From Trichomonas vaginalis G3 (lineage: Eukaryota > Parabasalia > Trichomonadida > Trichomonadidae): 64,000 bases of DNA. The notes under the pieces were generated by a model, which saw nothing but the letters and a program-made list of their open reading frames with translations, was not told the origin of the DNA and made no database searches. Position numbers and translations under genes: made by a program. Every line of letters starts with the position of its first letter. The first letter of the stretch is position 1. Below, piece after piece: positions 31,718-43,059 of this stretch. The stretch spans positions 12,471,962-12,535,961 of the forward strand of contig NC_067208.1 of the NCBI RefSeq assembly GCF_026262505.1. Direction: 5' to 3'.

Positions 31718-32187
31718 TTTAAGTGAAGTTAAAAACGGTTTTTGACAGATGTTTATATGACACTTTTTGTTCAGCACAAAAAACTACTCGGTCAAAGTGT
31801 TGTCAGTTTTGTAAAATAACCGTCCTATCTCATTCTATAAGGGGAAAAGGCTTCTCAAAGTATACTTCCTTGGAACGCCTGTAACTTTTCCTGTAGCGAC
31901 GATAGACCCTTACTTGTCCGGACAAAGTTATACTATTTTGAGTGCTCTACAAAAAAGTCAACGGCGACGACTCTCAAAAACCGTTGTGTAAAAAGTTTTA
32001 CCGTTGGACAAAAAAGTATATATAGAAAACAAAAAACGTTTATAGTTCATTCAATATTTGAGATGGAACGGTTTGCCAACGGTAACTATTAAATAAAATA
32101 AAAAAATAGAGGGGGTCTCCGTTGGTAAAAACCGTTTATTTTAAACTTTTCTATGAGTAGTCCGAAAAAAACAGTTTATTTTTCATA
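31718..32187. promoter_or_regulatory. Divergent control region of copy B
   Basis: This 470-base non-coding segment separates ORF1 (leftward) from the fast-evolving gene (rightward). It holds the TTGTCCGGACAA palindrome (31914-31925), seven AACGG-core motifs between about 31960 and 32140, a TATATATAG stretch near 32010 and the inverted repeat at 32056-32147. AACGG is the core of Myb recognition elements, and Trichomonas has known Myb regulators; their binding here is inference. Confidence 0.55.
32056..32147. repeat. Inverted repeat with invariant AT-rich loop (copy B)
   Basis: The arms (32056-32086 and 32115-32147) both contain AACGGTTT followed by CCAACGG, in opposite orientation. The 28-base spacer between them is AT-rich and ends in a G run, and is identical to the spacer in copy C (58081-58108). 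It is a candidate origin or regulatory hairpin. Confidence 0.6.
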
Positions 32188-33372
32188 ATGGAAGGAAGAA
32201 AAAGTGTCGCAAACAATTCGTCGACTACCTCTGCAGTTAAAGTTCCTACAACTTATGTCTCACCATTCTCAAAACCCTTACGACCTCCTATAATACCAAA
32301 GCAACTTCCTCATACAATTCAAGACAATTTGTCCAACAATTTGAGTTCTTCTTCTCAAAACACAACAGATACAGTTGTCCAAACAGCACCAGAACAAGTT
32401 TCACATAGTTCTACAATTCAAGACAAATTGTCCAACAATTTGAGTTCTTCTTCTTCTCAAAACACAACAGAAACATCTGAAACAGATTTACAACCAGCAC
32501 CAGAACAAGTTTCACATAGTTCTACAAGTATGTTAACAAGAGCACAATTTCAAGATTTAATTTCTCTTGAACAATATTCGAGTAACGAAACACAAACCGA
32601 CGACTGTAACCTCTCGCTACCCGAATCCATTCAAAGAAAATACGCCATGAAAAGACTGAAATTGTTGTATAAACTTCTTAACAATTGGGGGGTCGAAGAC
32701 AACACAGATTATAGTGAAATGTTTAACAAAGTCATAGAATCTCTTAAACCAATTGAAAACGACATAAAAAATCCCGGTGTTCTTGTAGACCTTTTCGCCT
32801 CAAAATTACCAGTTACAACTAATCTAATAGCAACACAAGCTATAGAGCAATTTATTTTATGTTTTCCCAAGCAATATAGACAACACCTGAGGGAAACAAG
32901 AATAGGAAAATTTCAATTGGTGTATCCTACAACATACAACTATTACGAAGAAGCAAATGAATATGGTGAACTCTCGTTCCATTTCACACTTTCAGTTCCT
33001 GAGGGAGAAGAAAAAGCAATCTATCATGTACAATCTCTTGCAGGATGTGAAGGAAAACCTCACATAATAACTACTGTTGCAATTGACAAACCTGCAAGAG
33101 TCGAAGACGATGTTTTGTTCGCGTCCATTGCTGGTTTTGGCATGGGAGAACCAATTCCAATTTCCCATTTCACAGAATACTCAGCACAACATTTTCAAAA
33201 TGTAGAATTCGTGTTCTACGACCATCAAAAGTTCCTGCTAACAAAACCAAAGAAACAATTTGTCTCAATATTTGTTGCTGGTCATGTGGCTGACAAAGAG
33301 CCATCAGATACTGACTATGAAGAAGAGGAGGAGGAAGAAGAAAACGATAGCGATGTCGTTCTTATCGAATAA
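32188..33372 (+). CDS. Fast-evolving acidic end protein (copy B form)
   Basis: 394 residues, intact. Residues 1-150 are Ser/Thr/Pro-rich and disordered, with a duplicated block (TIQDKLSNNLSSSSSQN seen twice). Residues 150-360 are a globular region. The tail is a run of Glu/Asp (DYEEEEEEEENDSD). It aligns only distantly with the copy C protein at 58182-59081 (shared pattern NKAI/NKVI, then LVDLF/LVQYF, RIGKFQL/RIAEFQV, acidic tail), although neighbouring genes are nearly identical. No enzyme motif seen. The role could be host interaction or virion surface, by inference from its rate of change. Confidence 0.72.
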   Translation: MEGRKSVANNSSTTSAVKVPTTYVSPFSKPLRPPIIPKQLPHTIQDNLSNNLSSSSQNTTDTVVQTAPEQVSHSSTIQDKLSNNLSSSSSQNTTETSETDLQPAPEQVSHSSTSMLTRAQFQDLISLEQYSSNETQTDDCNLSLPESIQRKYAMKRLKLLYKLLNNWGVEDNTDYSEMFNKVIESLKPIENDIKNPGVLVDLFASKLPVTTNLIATQAIEQFILCFPKQYRQHLRETRIGKFQLVYPTTYNYYEEANEYGELSFHFTLSVPEGEEKAIYHVQSLAGCEGKPHIITTVAIDKPARVEDDVLFASIAGFGMGEPIPISHFTEYSAQHFQNVEFVFYDHQKFLLTKPKKQFVSIFVAGHVADKEPSDTDYEEEEEEEENDSDVVLIE

Positions 33373-33423
33373 AAACTTTAATTTCTTACTATATAATTTT
33401 TTAGTTCTCCTCTAGGTTTTTTA

Positions 33424-33462
33424 GGGGCTAGAAGGGGCGCAGCCCCTGGAAGCCCCACTACC
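33424..33462. repeat. Right terminal inverted repeat of copy B, with hairpin
   Basis: Reads on the minus strand GGTAGTGGGGCTTCCAGGGG and contains the stem GGGGC, loop TGC, GCCCC. Against copy A the stem sequence differs but pairing is kept. Confidence 0.85.
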
Positions 33463-33486
33463 TTTTTTTTTTTTTTTTTTTTTTTT
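33463..33486. repeat. Homopolymer tract abutting the element end
   Basis: Twenty-four T follow the terminal repeat of copy B (A in the orientation of the terminus). Similar A tracts abut the left ends of A (7) and C (41), but not the right end of C. Confidence 0.9.
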
Positions 33487-36400
33487 GCATTTGAATCACA
33501 AGATAGCAAATATTAAGTCCTATTTAAATTAGGTTATCCCCACAATTGTTGATTTGAATCAATTCAAAATTCAAAAAAACTTCTCAATTTCTAAACTATT
33601 CCCATTAAATGCTATATTTACTTTTTTCATTACTAGTTCAAAACAAATTTACTTGGGCTGAGGCTCAAGATCCTTATAATATTTTTGATATTTACTATGA
33701 CGGAAAGAAACTAGTTAATGGGATTTTTGCTACAATAAATTATAAGAGGGTTAATTTAACCAATGAACAATTATTCAAACAAATTGGTATATTTGTCAAT
33801 CCATCTATTGAATCCGACCCTGATTCGGATAAGATATATTTGCATTTCAAAATTATTCAACTCAATGAATACGAATCAGCTAATTTAGTAGTCAGAATGA
33901 AACCTTCAATAGGCGATAACAAAGATTTTATGATTCATTTACTAGGAAAGGAAAGTGGTTTTTATTTCGAAGATCCGAATTCTGATACGAAGTTTTCATT
34001 TCTTATACAAGATAATACCAGAATAGAATATTATACTGACAATGGTGATGAAATCACAGGATATAGCCGCTATTTCCCACGTTCTGCTCGCAATAATTAT
34101 ATACAATATGAATTCTCTGGACCAACATCAAAATATAGCGATAAAACACTTACAATTGAAATATACACAGAAATTGGCCGTCAATTTACTGCTAGTCATG
34201 ATGTTCAGAACAAAGTTTCAATGAAATATTACGAAAGATTTAACTTCACAGCGAATATTAGAAGCATAGTGAGCATTTCTAATCTTAAAATACATGTGAT
34301 ATCAGAAATCACATCAAATGAGGTAAAATCAATATCTATTAACAAGACAAATGAAGACATTCCAATCAACTTATTTTTCAATAGCGACTATAATAGCTAC
34401 AACAACATGGAGGTTTCATATGTTTTTGAAACCGCTTATATACCAGTTGAAATTATAAGTTTCTTTTTTGATGTAGAACCAACAATTGTGAGATTACTTA
34501 ACCCAAAACATGATCAGTTTACAGGCGATCAAGGTTATGAGATTAAGTTTAGGGCAACTGGAAATGGAGAATACTTTTTATGTTACACTCTCAATGGGGA
34601 GAAAATATGCTCCCAATATTATCGAGAATTAGATCTAACACAAGAAGAAAAGGAGTTTTCATATCGTATTACCCCCACAATGGATGATAATGAAGAAGTA
34701 ACGTTATATTTCTTTCTGGAAAACTGGAATGCACAATCTAATATAGAATCAATTACACTACAAAAGCTTAATTATAAACCATTAAAACAAGAAATTAAAA
34801 TAAAACAGATAAATTCGTTCAACGTATATTCTCCAGGAACATATAATATTACATTCGAAGTCAGTCACATTAAAGTTGAAGGAAACGTATTGATTAACAT
34901 CAGTTTACCAAGTGGAAACCATCCGATACAATACATTAATTATGATATTATCTCACCCAATCAAAAAATAGTTTTTCCTCTTATGTTGGAAGGGTTATCA
35001 AATTATAATTCAGTAAAATATGATTTTTCACAAGGAGGCGCTGTCTTAGGAAAAGATATTTTCTCAATATATAACGTAACTTATGCATGGGAACTCGAAT
35101 ATTTCCCTCCACCAATTGTATTTGATCAGGAACTGGAATTTTCTGGCATGTGGCATCACACAACTATTAGTGATGGATTCATGATGAATGTGACAATTGA
35201 AAACGAATTAATTTCTTCTCAGGCAATTGAAACATATGAAAACAGTTCATCTCATTTATTCAACTTCCATTACACATTCCAAAGCACAAAAGATTATTTT
35301 GAAAAATCAATCACGTTCAAAGCATATAACTCCCAGACAAATGAAGTCTTCAAAGAGATCTGGTATGGAATCAATTTCCAATTGAAACTTGAAAATGTAG
35401 TAGCACTCAAGGATAAATATTATTATGATCAGGAATTGGAATTCAATATTACATATTTTTCAATGCCTTTAGGCAAAATTTCATTTGTTGCTGATGGATA
35501 TTTTGCTTACTCTACTCCATATTTCCAATACAAATCAAAAACAAATCAATCAACAACACAAACAATATCTTTTTCAACTTCCTTATTAGATGGAATCTTT
35601 ATTGAAAATGATCTACATCCAACTTACACAAATGAACAATTTCTTAAATCTGGAGTTCACGATATTTCTTTCTTTTTACAAGGTGATTATGGTAACAATC
35701 AAATTTCCGAAATCATCACATTGCCTATCGAATTCATTGGTTATGGATATCCAGAATTAAATTTCGAAAAATTAGAACTATCTGATAATGAATCAATCGT
35801 CCTCGAAGGAATACATATTAAATGTAATAAACCAAATGCAACATTAACAATAATGTATGTTTTGGAAAATCTACAAACAGGTGAAACAGTTTATAGCACA
35901 GTTCTTAAAGACAATATTAACATGACAACAAATGAAATTATATTAGAGGATAATTATTCGATACCAATGACAATGAAAGATGCAAAGCTTAAGATATGGT
36001 GCCAAGAAACAACCTACTATTCAAATAATCTCAAATCAAATATCACATATAAGGAATTTCACATTTCCCGCAAAATTTCCTTCACCTTAAGTGAATATCC
36101 TTCTAAAGTAGATGCCAATGGAGATAGAATGGAGCCAATTACCGGCATATGTCATATGTTAAAAGAAGGAAGGCAAGTTGACATTTTAATTACAGGATTG
36201 AACCGTGATATTAATATTAAACCAGCAGAATTTTCTGATCAGAATGGAGATATACCATTTACATATACTTTAAATCTCTCTGGTTTATCCACCGAATACA
36301 ACCATAACTGGAAAATTACGATTAAAGACAGGGAAAACAATGATTTAAATTACACTGAATCATTTAAGCTTTCCTTTTTCAAAATCGCAGTTGAAATAAG

Positions 36401-36880
36401 AGATATCAATGTTGCAAATGATCACATTCAGTTGGGCAATACTCTTGATGTGAGTTTCAAAGCAGTTGCTGATAGCAGTAATGGTAATAATAAGTATATT
36501 AGATATTATCTTGATTCCAATCCTGATAAAGGAAGAAGTTTATCTGTTTATGGTGATATCAATAATACACAACCCGTAAATTTCCAAGTTAACGTTTTTG
36601 TTCCAGGAACATACAAAATTACTTTCGTATACTATATTTCAAATGTTGGAAGCTCTCTTCCACAGTCCATTGAATTCCATGTGCTAGGAAAACCACCTTC
36701 ATTAAGTGTTTCTGACTATTATAATCCTTCAACATCCAAATTTAGTGAGTTTCCAACATATGCTATCAAATCTCTTACATCAACATTCAATGATAAAATC
36801 GAGATTATGGTATTAGAAAACGGGTCTCCTATCAAAATTGCTGAATATGTTTCTGATTATTCAAATCATTACTTTAAATA

Positions 36881-38163
36881 TAGGGTGTCCAAAGGTGTGT
36901 TTGGCACAAACCTGAATACTGCGAATAGAAATAAACAAGTTACATATATATAAAGTTTATTTAAATATAATCACCATTGGATTCAATCACGCGTTCGCAG
37001 CGATCGATCCAGGCTTGAAAGACACGCTTTAAATCATCATGAGAAAATTGCTCAAATTGCTCTCTTACAAAATTTTCAAGATCATCTGGACTCGCGAATT
37101 CGCGTCCTTCAGCTCTCTTTTTTAGCGTGCCGAATAAATAAAAGTCAGAGGGTGCAATATCAGGTGAATAAATTGGGTTTGGAACAACTTTGACATTGTT
37201 TTCCACCAAGTAATTCATTACCTTATGACTTTTGTGAACTCTTGAATTATCAAAATGAATTGCAAACTTTTGTTTTTGTTGTTTGGATTTCTCAAACTCA
37301 TCAGAATTGATAATTTGAGTAAGAACATTGTCAATTAGATACTGAGCATTCATCGTATTAGGTTTTTGAAGAATATCAATTGCGATGATGCCATTCACGC
37401 CCCAAAAAACCGACAACATCATCATTGGTGTGTCAATTTTTTTCTTCGGGAATGTTTGCGGATTTTCATCCTTCGGGATCCACATGATTTTGGCTTCTGT
37501 TGCATATTGAAACCAAGACTCGTCCCCTGTTACTAAAAAGCGAAACTTCTTGGATTGATACGCACCCAATATAGAGAGGAGCTCTTTCGAAGATTGGACT
37601 CTAGATTTTTTTTGAACTGAATTAAGGTTGTGCGGAACCCAACGTGTATACGCTAGTTTGTAGTTCAAATAATTGTGCAGATAATAACTGACTGTTGTAC
37701 GTGGTATCTTTGTCATCTCCTCTATCCTTCTGAGTGATGCTCTTGGGTCTTCATCTAGCGCTTGAAGATAATTTTGATCCGGCGATATTTTTATGATGGG
37801 CGCCTTTTTGTTCATGAAGTGATACATCCTAACATGATACGTTACAGTGGAATAGCTAGGAGCATCCATACCGAAGCATTTTACCAATGTCTCGTAGATT
37901 TTTTTACAGTCTTTGTATTTTTTTGCAAGAGCGAGGATGTTTTCTTTATGATTCATTAAAAAAATGAAAAAAATCCCGCCAAAATTTCCCGCGAAACCGC
38001 CTCTTGTCTCAAAATTCATTTTATATCCCGGCATGGCGCCAAAATACAACATACTCATCATATACATATATTCATATTTTTTATTATATATTTATAATCA
38101 GCATATATCTCCTTTAATAGTCTCATATAGAGCGCTGTGCTAAACGCACCTTTGGACACCCTA
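36881..38163 (-). mobile_element. Mariner (Tc1/mariner DD34D) transposon
   Basis: A 1,283-bp unit including a TA at each end. The terminal inverted repeats 36881-36908 and 38136-38163 match at 26 of 28 positions (TAGGGTGTCCAAAGGTG at each outer end). It is inserted in the surface-protein gene with the TA target duplicated. It belongs to the mariner family known in Trichomonas as Tvmar; the subfamily name is an inference. Confidence 0.95.
36961..37956 (-). CDS. Mariner transposase, apparently intact
   Basis: A 331-residue enzyme that cuts and pastes the transposon at TA sites. I chose MNHKENILALAKKYKDCK at 37956; the open frame extends further upstream into the inverted-repeat side. An N-terminal helix-turn-helix region (about residues 1-110) binds the terminal repeats. 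The catalytic DDD triad is present: Asp in VTGDESWFQYA, Asp in AIHFDNSRVH, and Asp in YSPDIAPSDFYLFGTLK. The second and third are separated by 34 residues, as required for mariner (DD34D). No stop or frameshift is seen, so the copy could be active. Confidence 0.93.
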   Translation of the reverse strand: MNHKENILALAKKYKDCKKIYETLVKCFGMDAPSYSTVTYHVRMYHFMNKKAPIIKISPDQNYLQALDEDPRASLRRIEEMTKIPRTTVSYYLHNYLNYKLAYTRWVPHNLNSVQKKSRVQSSKELLSILGAYQSKKFRFLVTGDESWFQYATEAKIMWIPKDENPQTFPKKKIDTPMMMLSVFWGVNGIIAIDILQKPNTMNAQYLIDNVLTQIINSDEFEKSKQQKQKFAIHFDNSRVHKSHKVMNYLVENNVKVVPNPIYSPDIAPSDFYLFGTLKKRAEGREFASPDDLENFVREQFEQFSHDDLKRVFQAWIDRCERVIESNGDYI

Positions 38164-40042
38164 TATATTCATAAACACAAACCAATTAATCAACAAATCA
38201 ATTTGACATTTTATGCAATGGATCAATCTAATCAGATTGTTTATGCTGAAAGACCATTTATATATACTGTTCGTCAACAAGTCGAAATGAAATTAAATAG
38301 TACAGCTATTGGGAAAAAACAAAATGAATCATTTACAATCACATGGCGTATGGTGGATGTAAATCCTGGCGAAGAATTGACATTCTATTTAGATATTCAA
38401 GGCGATAGAATTGAATATGATCATAAGATATTACCTAATTCAGATTATACGACAGATAATATTACATATGAAGGATTCACAGGAAATTATTATGGAATGA
38501 TGCCTATTTCGATAAGTGCTTTTGCTGGAGATTCATTTCTTACATCCGAAACTTTTACAGTTCTAGTTAACTCCCCACCGAAGTTTGAGATTCTTGATTA
38601 TTCATCTTCATTAAGTGTAGGTGAGAATTTCACAATTAGAGGAAAAGCAATAGACGAAGGACAGGTAAAAATAGAAATAAGAACAGCTTCTGGCTATAGT
38701 ATATATACTCAAGATTCAGTAACTTCAGACTATTTTATATGATCAACGGAGAACGTGAAATTGAATTCAAAGCAAAGTTGAATTTAATGGAAGGGGAAAA
38801 TGAAATTAAAATAAGATTAATTGATAGATATGATTCTTATAGTGAAGATTATAATTTAACAATACAATATTATAATGTTGCCCCACCTCAAATTATTGAT
38901 GCACGCATGACAAAAGATGTATATCAAAAATCTGAAATACCACAAATAAAATTGATAATTAGAGATGCTAGTACATCAGAAAGAATTAGTATATTTTTGA
39001 GAATTGATGACCAAGATGAATATGAAGAGTACGCATTTATAACAGGTTCGACAACAGATACATATTATGAGGATGTTCATATTTATCGACTCAAGGGTGA
39101 ACAAGGAATGCACAATGTACAAATAAGAGTTTTTGATACTGTATTCAATGCGACAACCGATAATCTTTCATTTAGAATCAATGCGGAGCCTGCAATTGTC
39201 GTTACAAGTTCAATGGGATCTTATGAATCTGGTGAAAGTTACTCAATTTGGTGTCAATTAATGAACTTTGAAATAGGAACACATCCAACAGTTACATATA
39301 GATTCCTATCTGATGAAAATATTTCTTTGAATCAAGAACTTGAGATTGGATGGGAGTCCAATTCTGATTCTTTTTATATTTATATAAGGGCACCCAATGA
39401 GACAAATACATTCTATCTATATATTTATGCATTTAATGAGACAGGTTCCCTAATCACCAGCATTGCATACCCAATCAAAACCAAAATGGCACTTAAATTA
39501 ATCAATGCTCAGCCCACTTTAAGTAGATTTTTAGTCCCAGGTGATGTTTCATATAAATTAACAGTTCAAGGACAAGGTCCAGTCAGGATTGCATACGAAT
39601 TGAATACACGCATTTACCTGAACGACGTCTATATTCTAAACGGAGGAATACAGGAAATAAATGTCACATTTTACATAAGTGATAGCTTTTATGGATACAG
39701 AACTATTTATTTCTATATAATTGATGATGAAAATCATGAACGTTATATAAGATCTGAGCTTGCTACACGTACAAATTCAAAACCAAGTATGCAAATCAAT
39801 GGAATTAGTAATTATAAATTAGGACAATCACCTAAAGTCACAATATATATAAATGATTATGATGAAAGTGACACTCTAGTTGTATATCATGGCTATGAAG
39901 TAATTTATCAATGGATTTCTACTGGCAGTATTGGACAGAATTTTGATTATTATCTTCCTCCTTGCAATTCATTAGGCCATCAAAGCGAGTTATTTGAAAT
40001 AACTGATGGAAGAACACAAGTAACCAAAACATTTGATGGCCT

Positions 40043-40104
40043 AATGAATCAGTGAGAGTAGAAGGATTGAATCCAGGAAATGAATCAGTGAGAGTAGAAG
40101 GATT
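40043..40104 (+). repeat. 36-bp tandem duplication in the surface-protein gene
   Basis: The 26 bases at 40043-40068 recur at 40079-40104, a period of 36 bases that adds a 12-residue SVRVEGLNPGNE unit. It coincides with a frame change just upstream (about 40040). Confidence 0.8.
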
Positions 40105-42509
40105 TTTGCACGGATTTTTACCAGGTGATTATGTAAGAAAATATAATATATCCGATACGTGGATTGAATTACCTGAACAAATTAGAGTCAAAGACAATTT
40201 AGATTCAGATCTTTTCGCAGTTGAAATCCCATTGAGTTTCACTCAAGAGTCCGAACCAATATCCGTTCAATTTCAAGCTTATAACAATAATTCAGAATTA
40301 GTTGCTTCATCCGAAATGTATTTTCCTTACTTTACAAGTTTTGAATGGACTTCATTCAAAGAAGAATATTCACAAAATGAAACAGCATTACTCTTCTTAA
40401 ATGCCAACCCAGGTGAATTTGACATTTATTATAGAATTGATGATGGGGACATCATAAAATTCAATAACCCGGGTTATCAATCCTCTAAAACCATCCCACT
40501 TACAATGGAATTTGACGATTCGATTAGTGATCATTCATTAACTTTGTACGCAGCATATCAACCTTTTATAACATATCATTACATAACAAAGACATTTAAG
40601 GTTTCAAATAGAACAGTTCCAGAATTGGAACTGTTAAGTATTTCTAAAACTTCAGAAATCCAACTGAATGACCAAGTTAATTTAACTGTTAAAATTAAAG
40701 ATGAACTTCTCGATGAATATATACGAATATTCTACAGTATTGATGGCTCAACATTCGAAATAGGTGGTGGCCAATTAACAAATGGTGAGGGAGAATTCCA
40801 ATGCACAATGGAAGTTTTTACAAAATACCAAAGAAAATATATAATCTTTGCCAAAGATAGCCAAGGAACTTCATCAAATACTGTTCAGAAAGAACTCATC
40901 ATCGACAGTTTCCAATATGCAAATGTTGAAGTAGTTGAATGGAAAAAGTCTTATCAACAAAACGAAGAAGCCATATTTAAGGGCAAATTGATAAATCTCC
41001 CAAAGAATCAAGTAATTAAAATTGATATTGGAGATGATTCATATGCTACTAGAACTATTCATTCAATGGAAATTACAACAGATGAAAATGGCAATAGTTC
41101 AGTGTTCGAATATAATTTTGGCAAAGTTTCAGGAAGTGGAACTTTATCTTTTTATCTTAATTGCAGAATTCAGAATGTGGTAGTTATAAATGAAAATTAT
41201 CGAACAATTATTGATGAACCACCAAATCTCACAATTATCACTCCACCATTTGATAATTATCCGCAATATGCAATGATTCAAATTGATTCAATAATTAAAT
41301 CATCACGTGACGTAACTATTAAAGCTTCGTTTGATGGAGTTGAATATAATTATACTTATCCAATTCAATTATGGTCATCTCCAAATTATATAATCTGTCT
41401 AGAATATGAAGGAAATGAAGAAAAAAATGTAACATTGGATCTATATGCTCAAAATGATTTAGGTACCAACTCACAAAGTTATTCTTTTGTTTTCCATTAT
41501 AATCCAAACCAAATTCCAAGCGCAATTATGTCAAGAGGATGGTTCCCTTTTCAGAATACTCGAGAGAGTATTAGATTTGGAGAAATTGATGAAATATTCA
41601 ATCCAACTGTTTTCTTTGTTCATCCAGTACCAGGCAAAAAATTGAAATTTTATTATCAACTAAACAATAATGAAGCAGTTTTCGTGAAAGAGGTTATTTC
41701 TGAAGAATATAACATGAGTGATGAAAACGCAGAACTGCAGACCGAAACAATACATATCGATGTCGAATATATCACTCAAGCATTACTTGCCAAAATTTTC
41801 TTTATAAGTGAAGATGGAATAAGGAGTAACATCATTATGCGTAATACTTTTATTACTCGTATGAACTACATCAAATGCGTAGCAGTTGGAGGATGGGATG
41901 AAAAACCTTTGGGATTTGCTAATGATATATACAATTTATCATGCATGGCCTATGATTATGGCGTTGGAGAGGAGGTGGAAATCATCTTTTCTTCACCTTA
42001 TACAGAAACAATGAATCACACCGTTACAATAAATGAGAATTATAGAAGTGATGAAACAATATTTTCATTCCTTGCACCAAACGTCAGTTCATTCAGAATC
42101 ACAATTAAATCCGGGTATTATTTCTATAGAGAAATAAATTGCAAAGTCAATGTGCCATTTACCATATATCTAGATAATATCTATAGTGATGTATACAGAA
42201 TGGATGAATTTGATTACTATTATTATTTTCGATTTGGTGCACCAACAGATATTGATTACTACTGCACTTGTGAGTTTAGAGGAATTGAAAAAAGTTTTTA
42301 TGGAAGAAACGAATATGGAATTGATTTCTATTTCGAAACAGACCGGTACGAAAATGTATATGGCGTTTATCCAGTAAATACCACATGTACTGATAGAAAT
42401 TCTGGTGTTAGTGCTAACTTTTATAAAAATATACATTTCATTAGTTATAATAGTGGATCTGAAAGCTCATCATATTATCCATCAGGTGATCCTACCTATA
42501 CATCAAGTG

Positions 42510-43010
42510 ATTCTCACTATCCATCAAGTTCATCAAGTTCATCTCATTATCCATCGAGTTCGTCAAGTTCATCATATCATCCATCGAGTTCGTCAAGTTC
42601 ATCTCATTATCCATCGAGTTCGTCAAGTTCATCATATCATCCATCGAGTTCGTCAAGTTCATCATATCATCCATTGAGTTCGTCAAGTTCATCATATCAT
42701 CCATCGAGTTCGTCAAGTTCATCTCACTATCCATCGAGTTCGTCAAGTTCATCTCATTATCCATCGAATTCGTCAAGTTCATCATATCATCCATCGAGTT
42801 CGTCAAGTTCATCATATCATCCAGCAAACTCATCGAGTTCATCTCATTATCCATCGAGTTCGTCAAGTTCATCTCATTATCCATCGAGTTCGTCAAGTTC
42901 ATCTCATTATCCATCGACTTCGTCAAGTTCATCTCATTATCCATCGAGTTCGTCAAGTTCATCATATTATCCAGCAAACTCATCGAGTTCATCTCATTAT
43001 CCATCGAGTT
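42510..43010 (+). repeat. 30-bp tandem repeat coding HYPSSSSSSS
   Basis: About sixteen 30-base units encode a Tyr/His-Pro motif plus Ser run, with variants (YHPS, YYPA, NSSS). It forms the first part of the extended, probably heavily O-modified stalk of the surface protein. Confidence 0.9.
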
Positions 43011-43059
43011 CTTCATCCTCAACAACATTTACTGAGGAAACATCATCTTCATTCTCTTC

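Larger units (their letters stand above)
21366..33462 (-). mobile_element. PLV-like viral element, copy B (reverse orientation, right end intact)
   Basis: Reverse-oriented copy with the same gene order as C: KilA-N cargo, ATPase, gene 7, gene 6, SF3 helicase, putative penton, MSFPKN protein, antisense small gene, capsid protein, ORF1, control region, fast-evolving acidic protein, terminal repeat at 33424-33462. The cargo-side terminus is lost in the gap. Copy B differs from A and C by scattered substitutions, in its fused ORF1, in the cargo gene and in the end gene. Confidence 0.88.
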
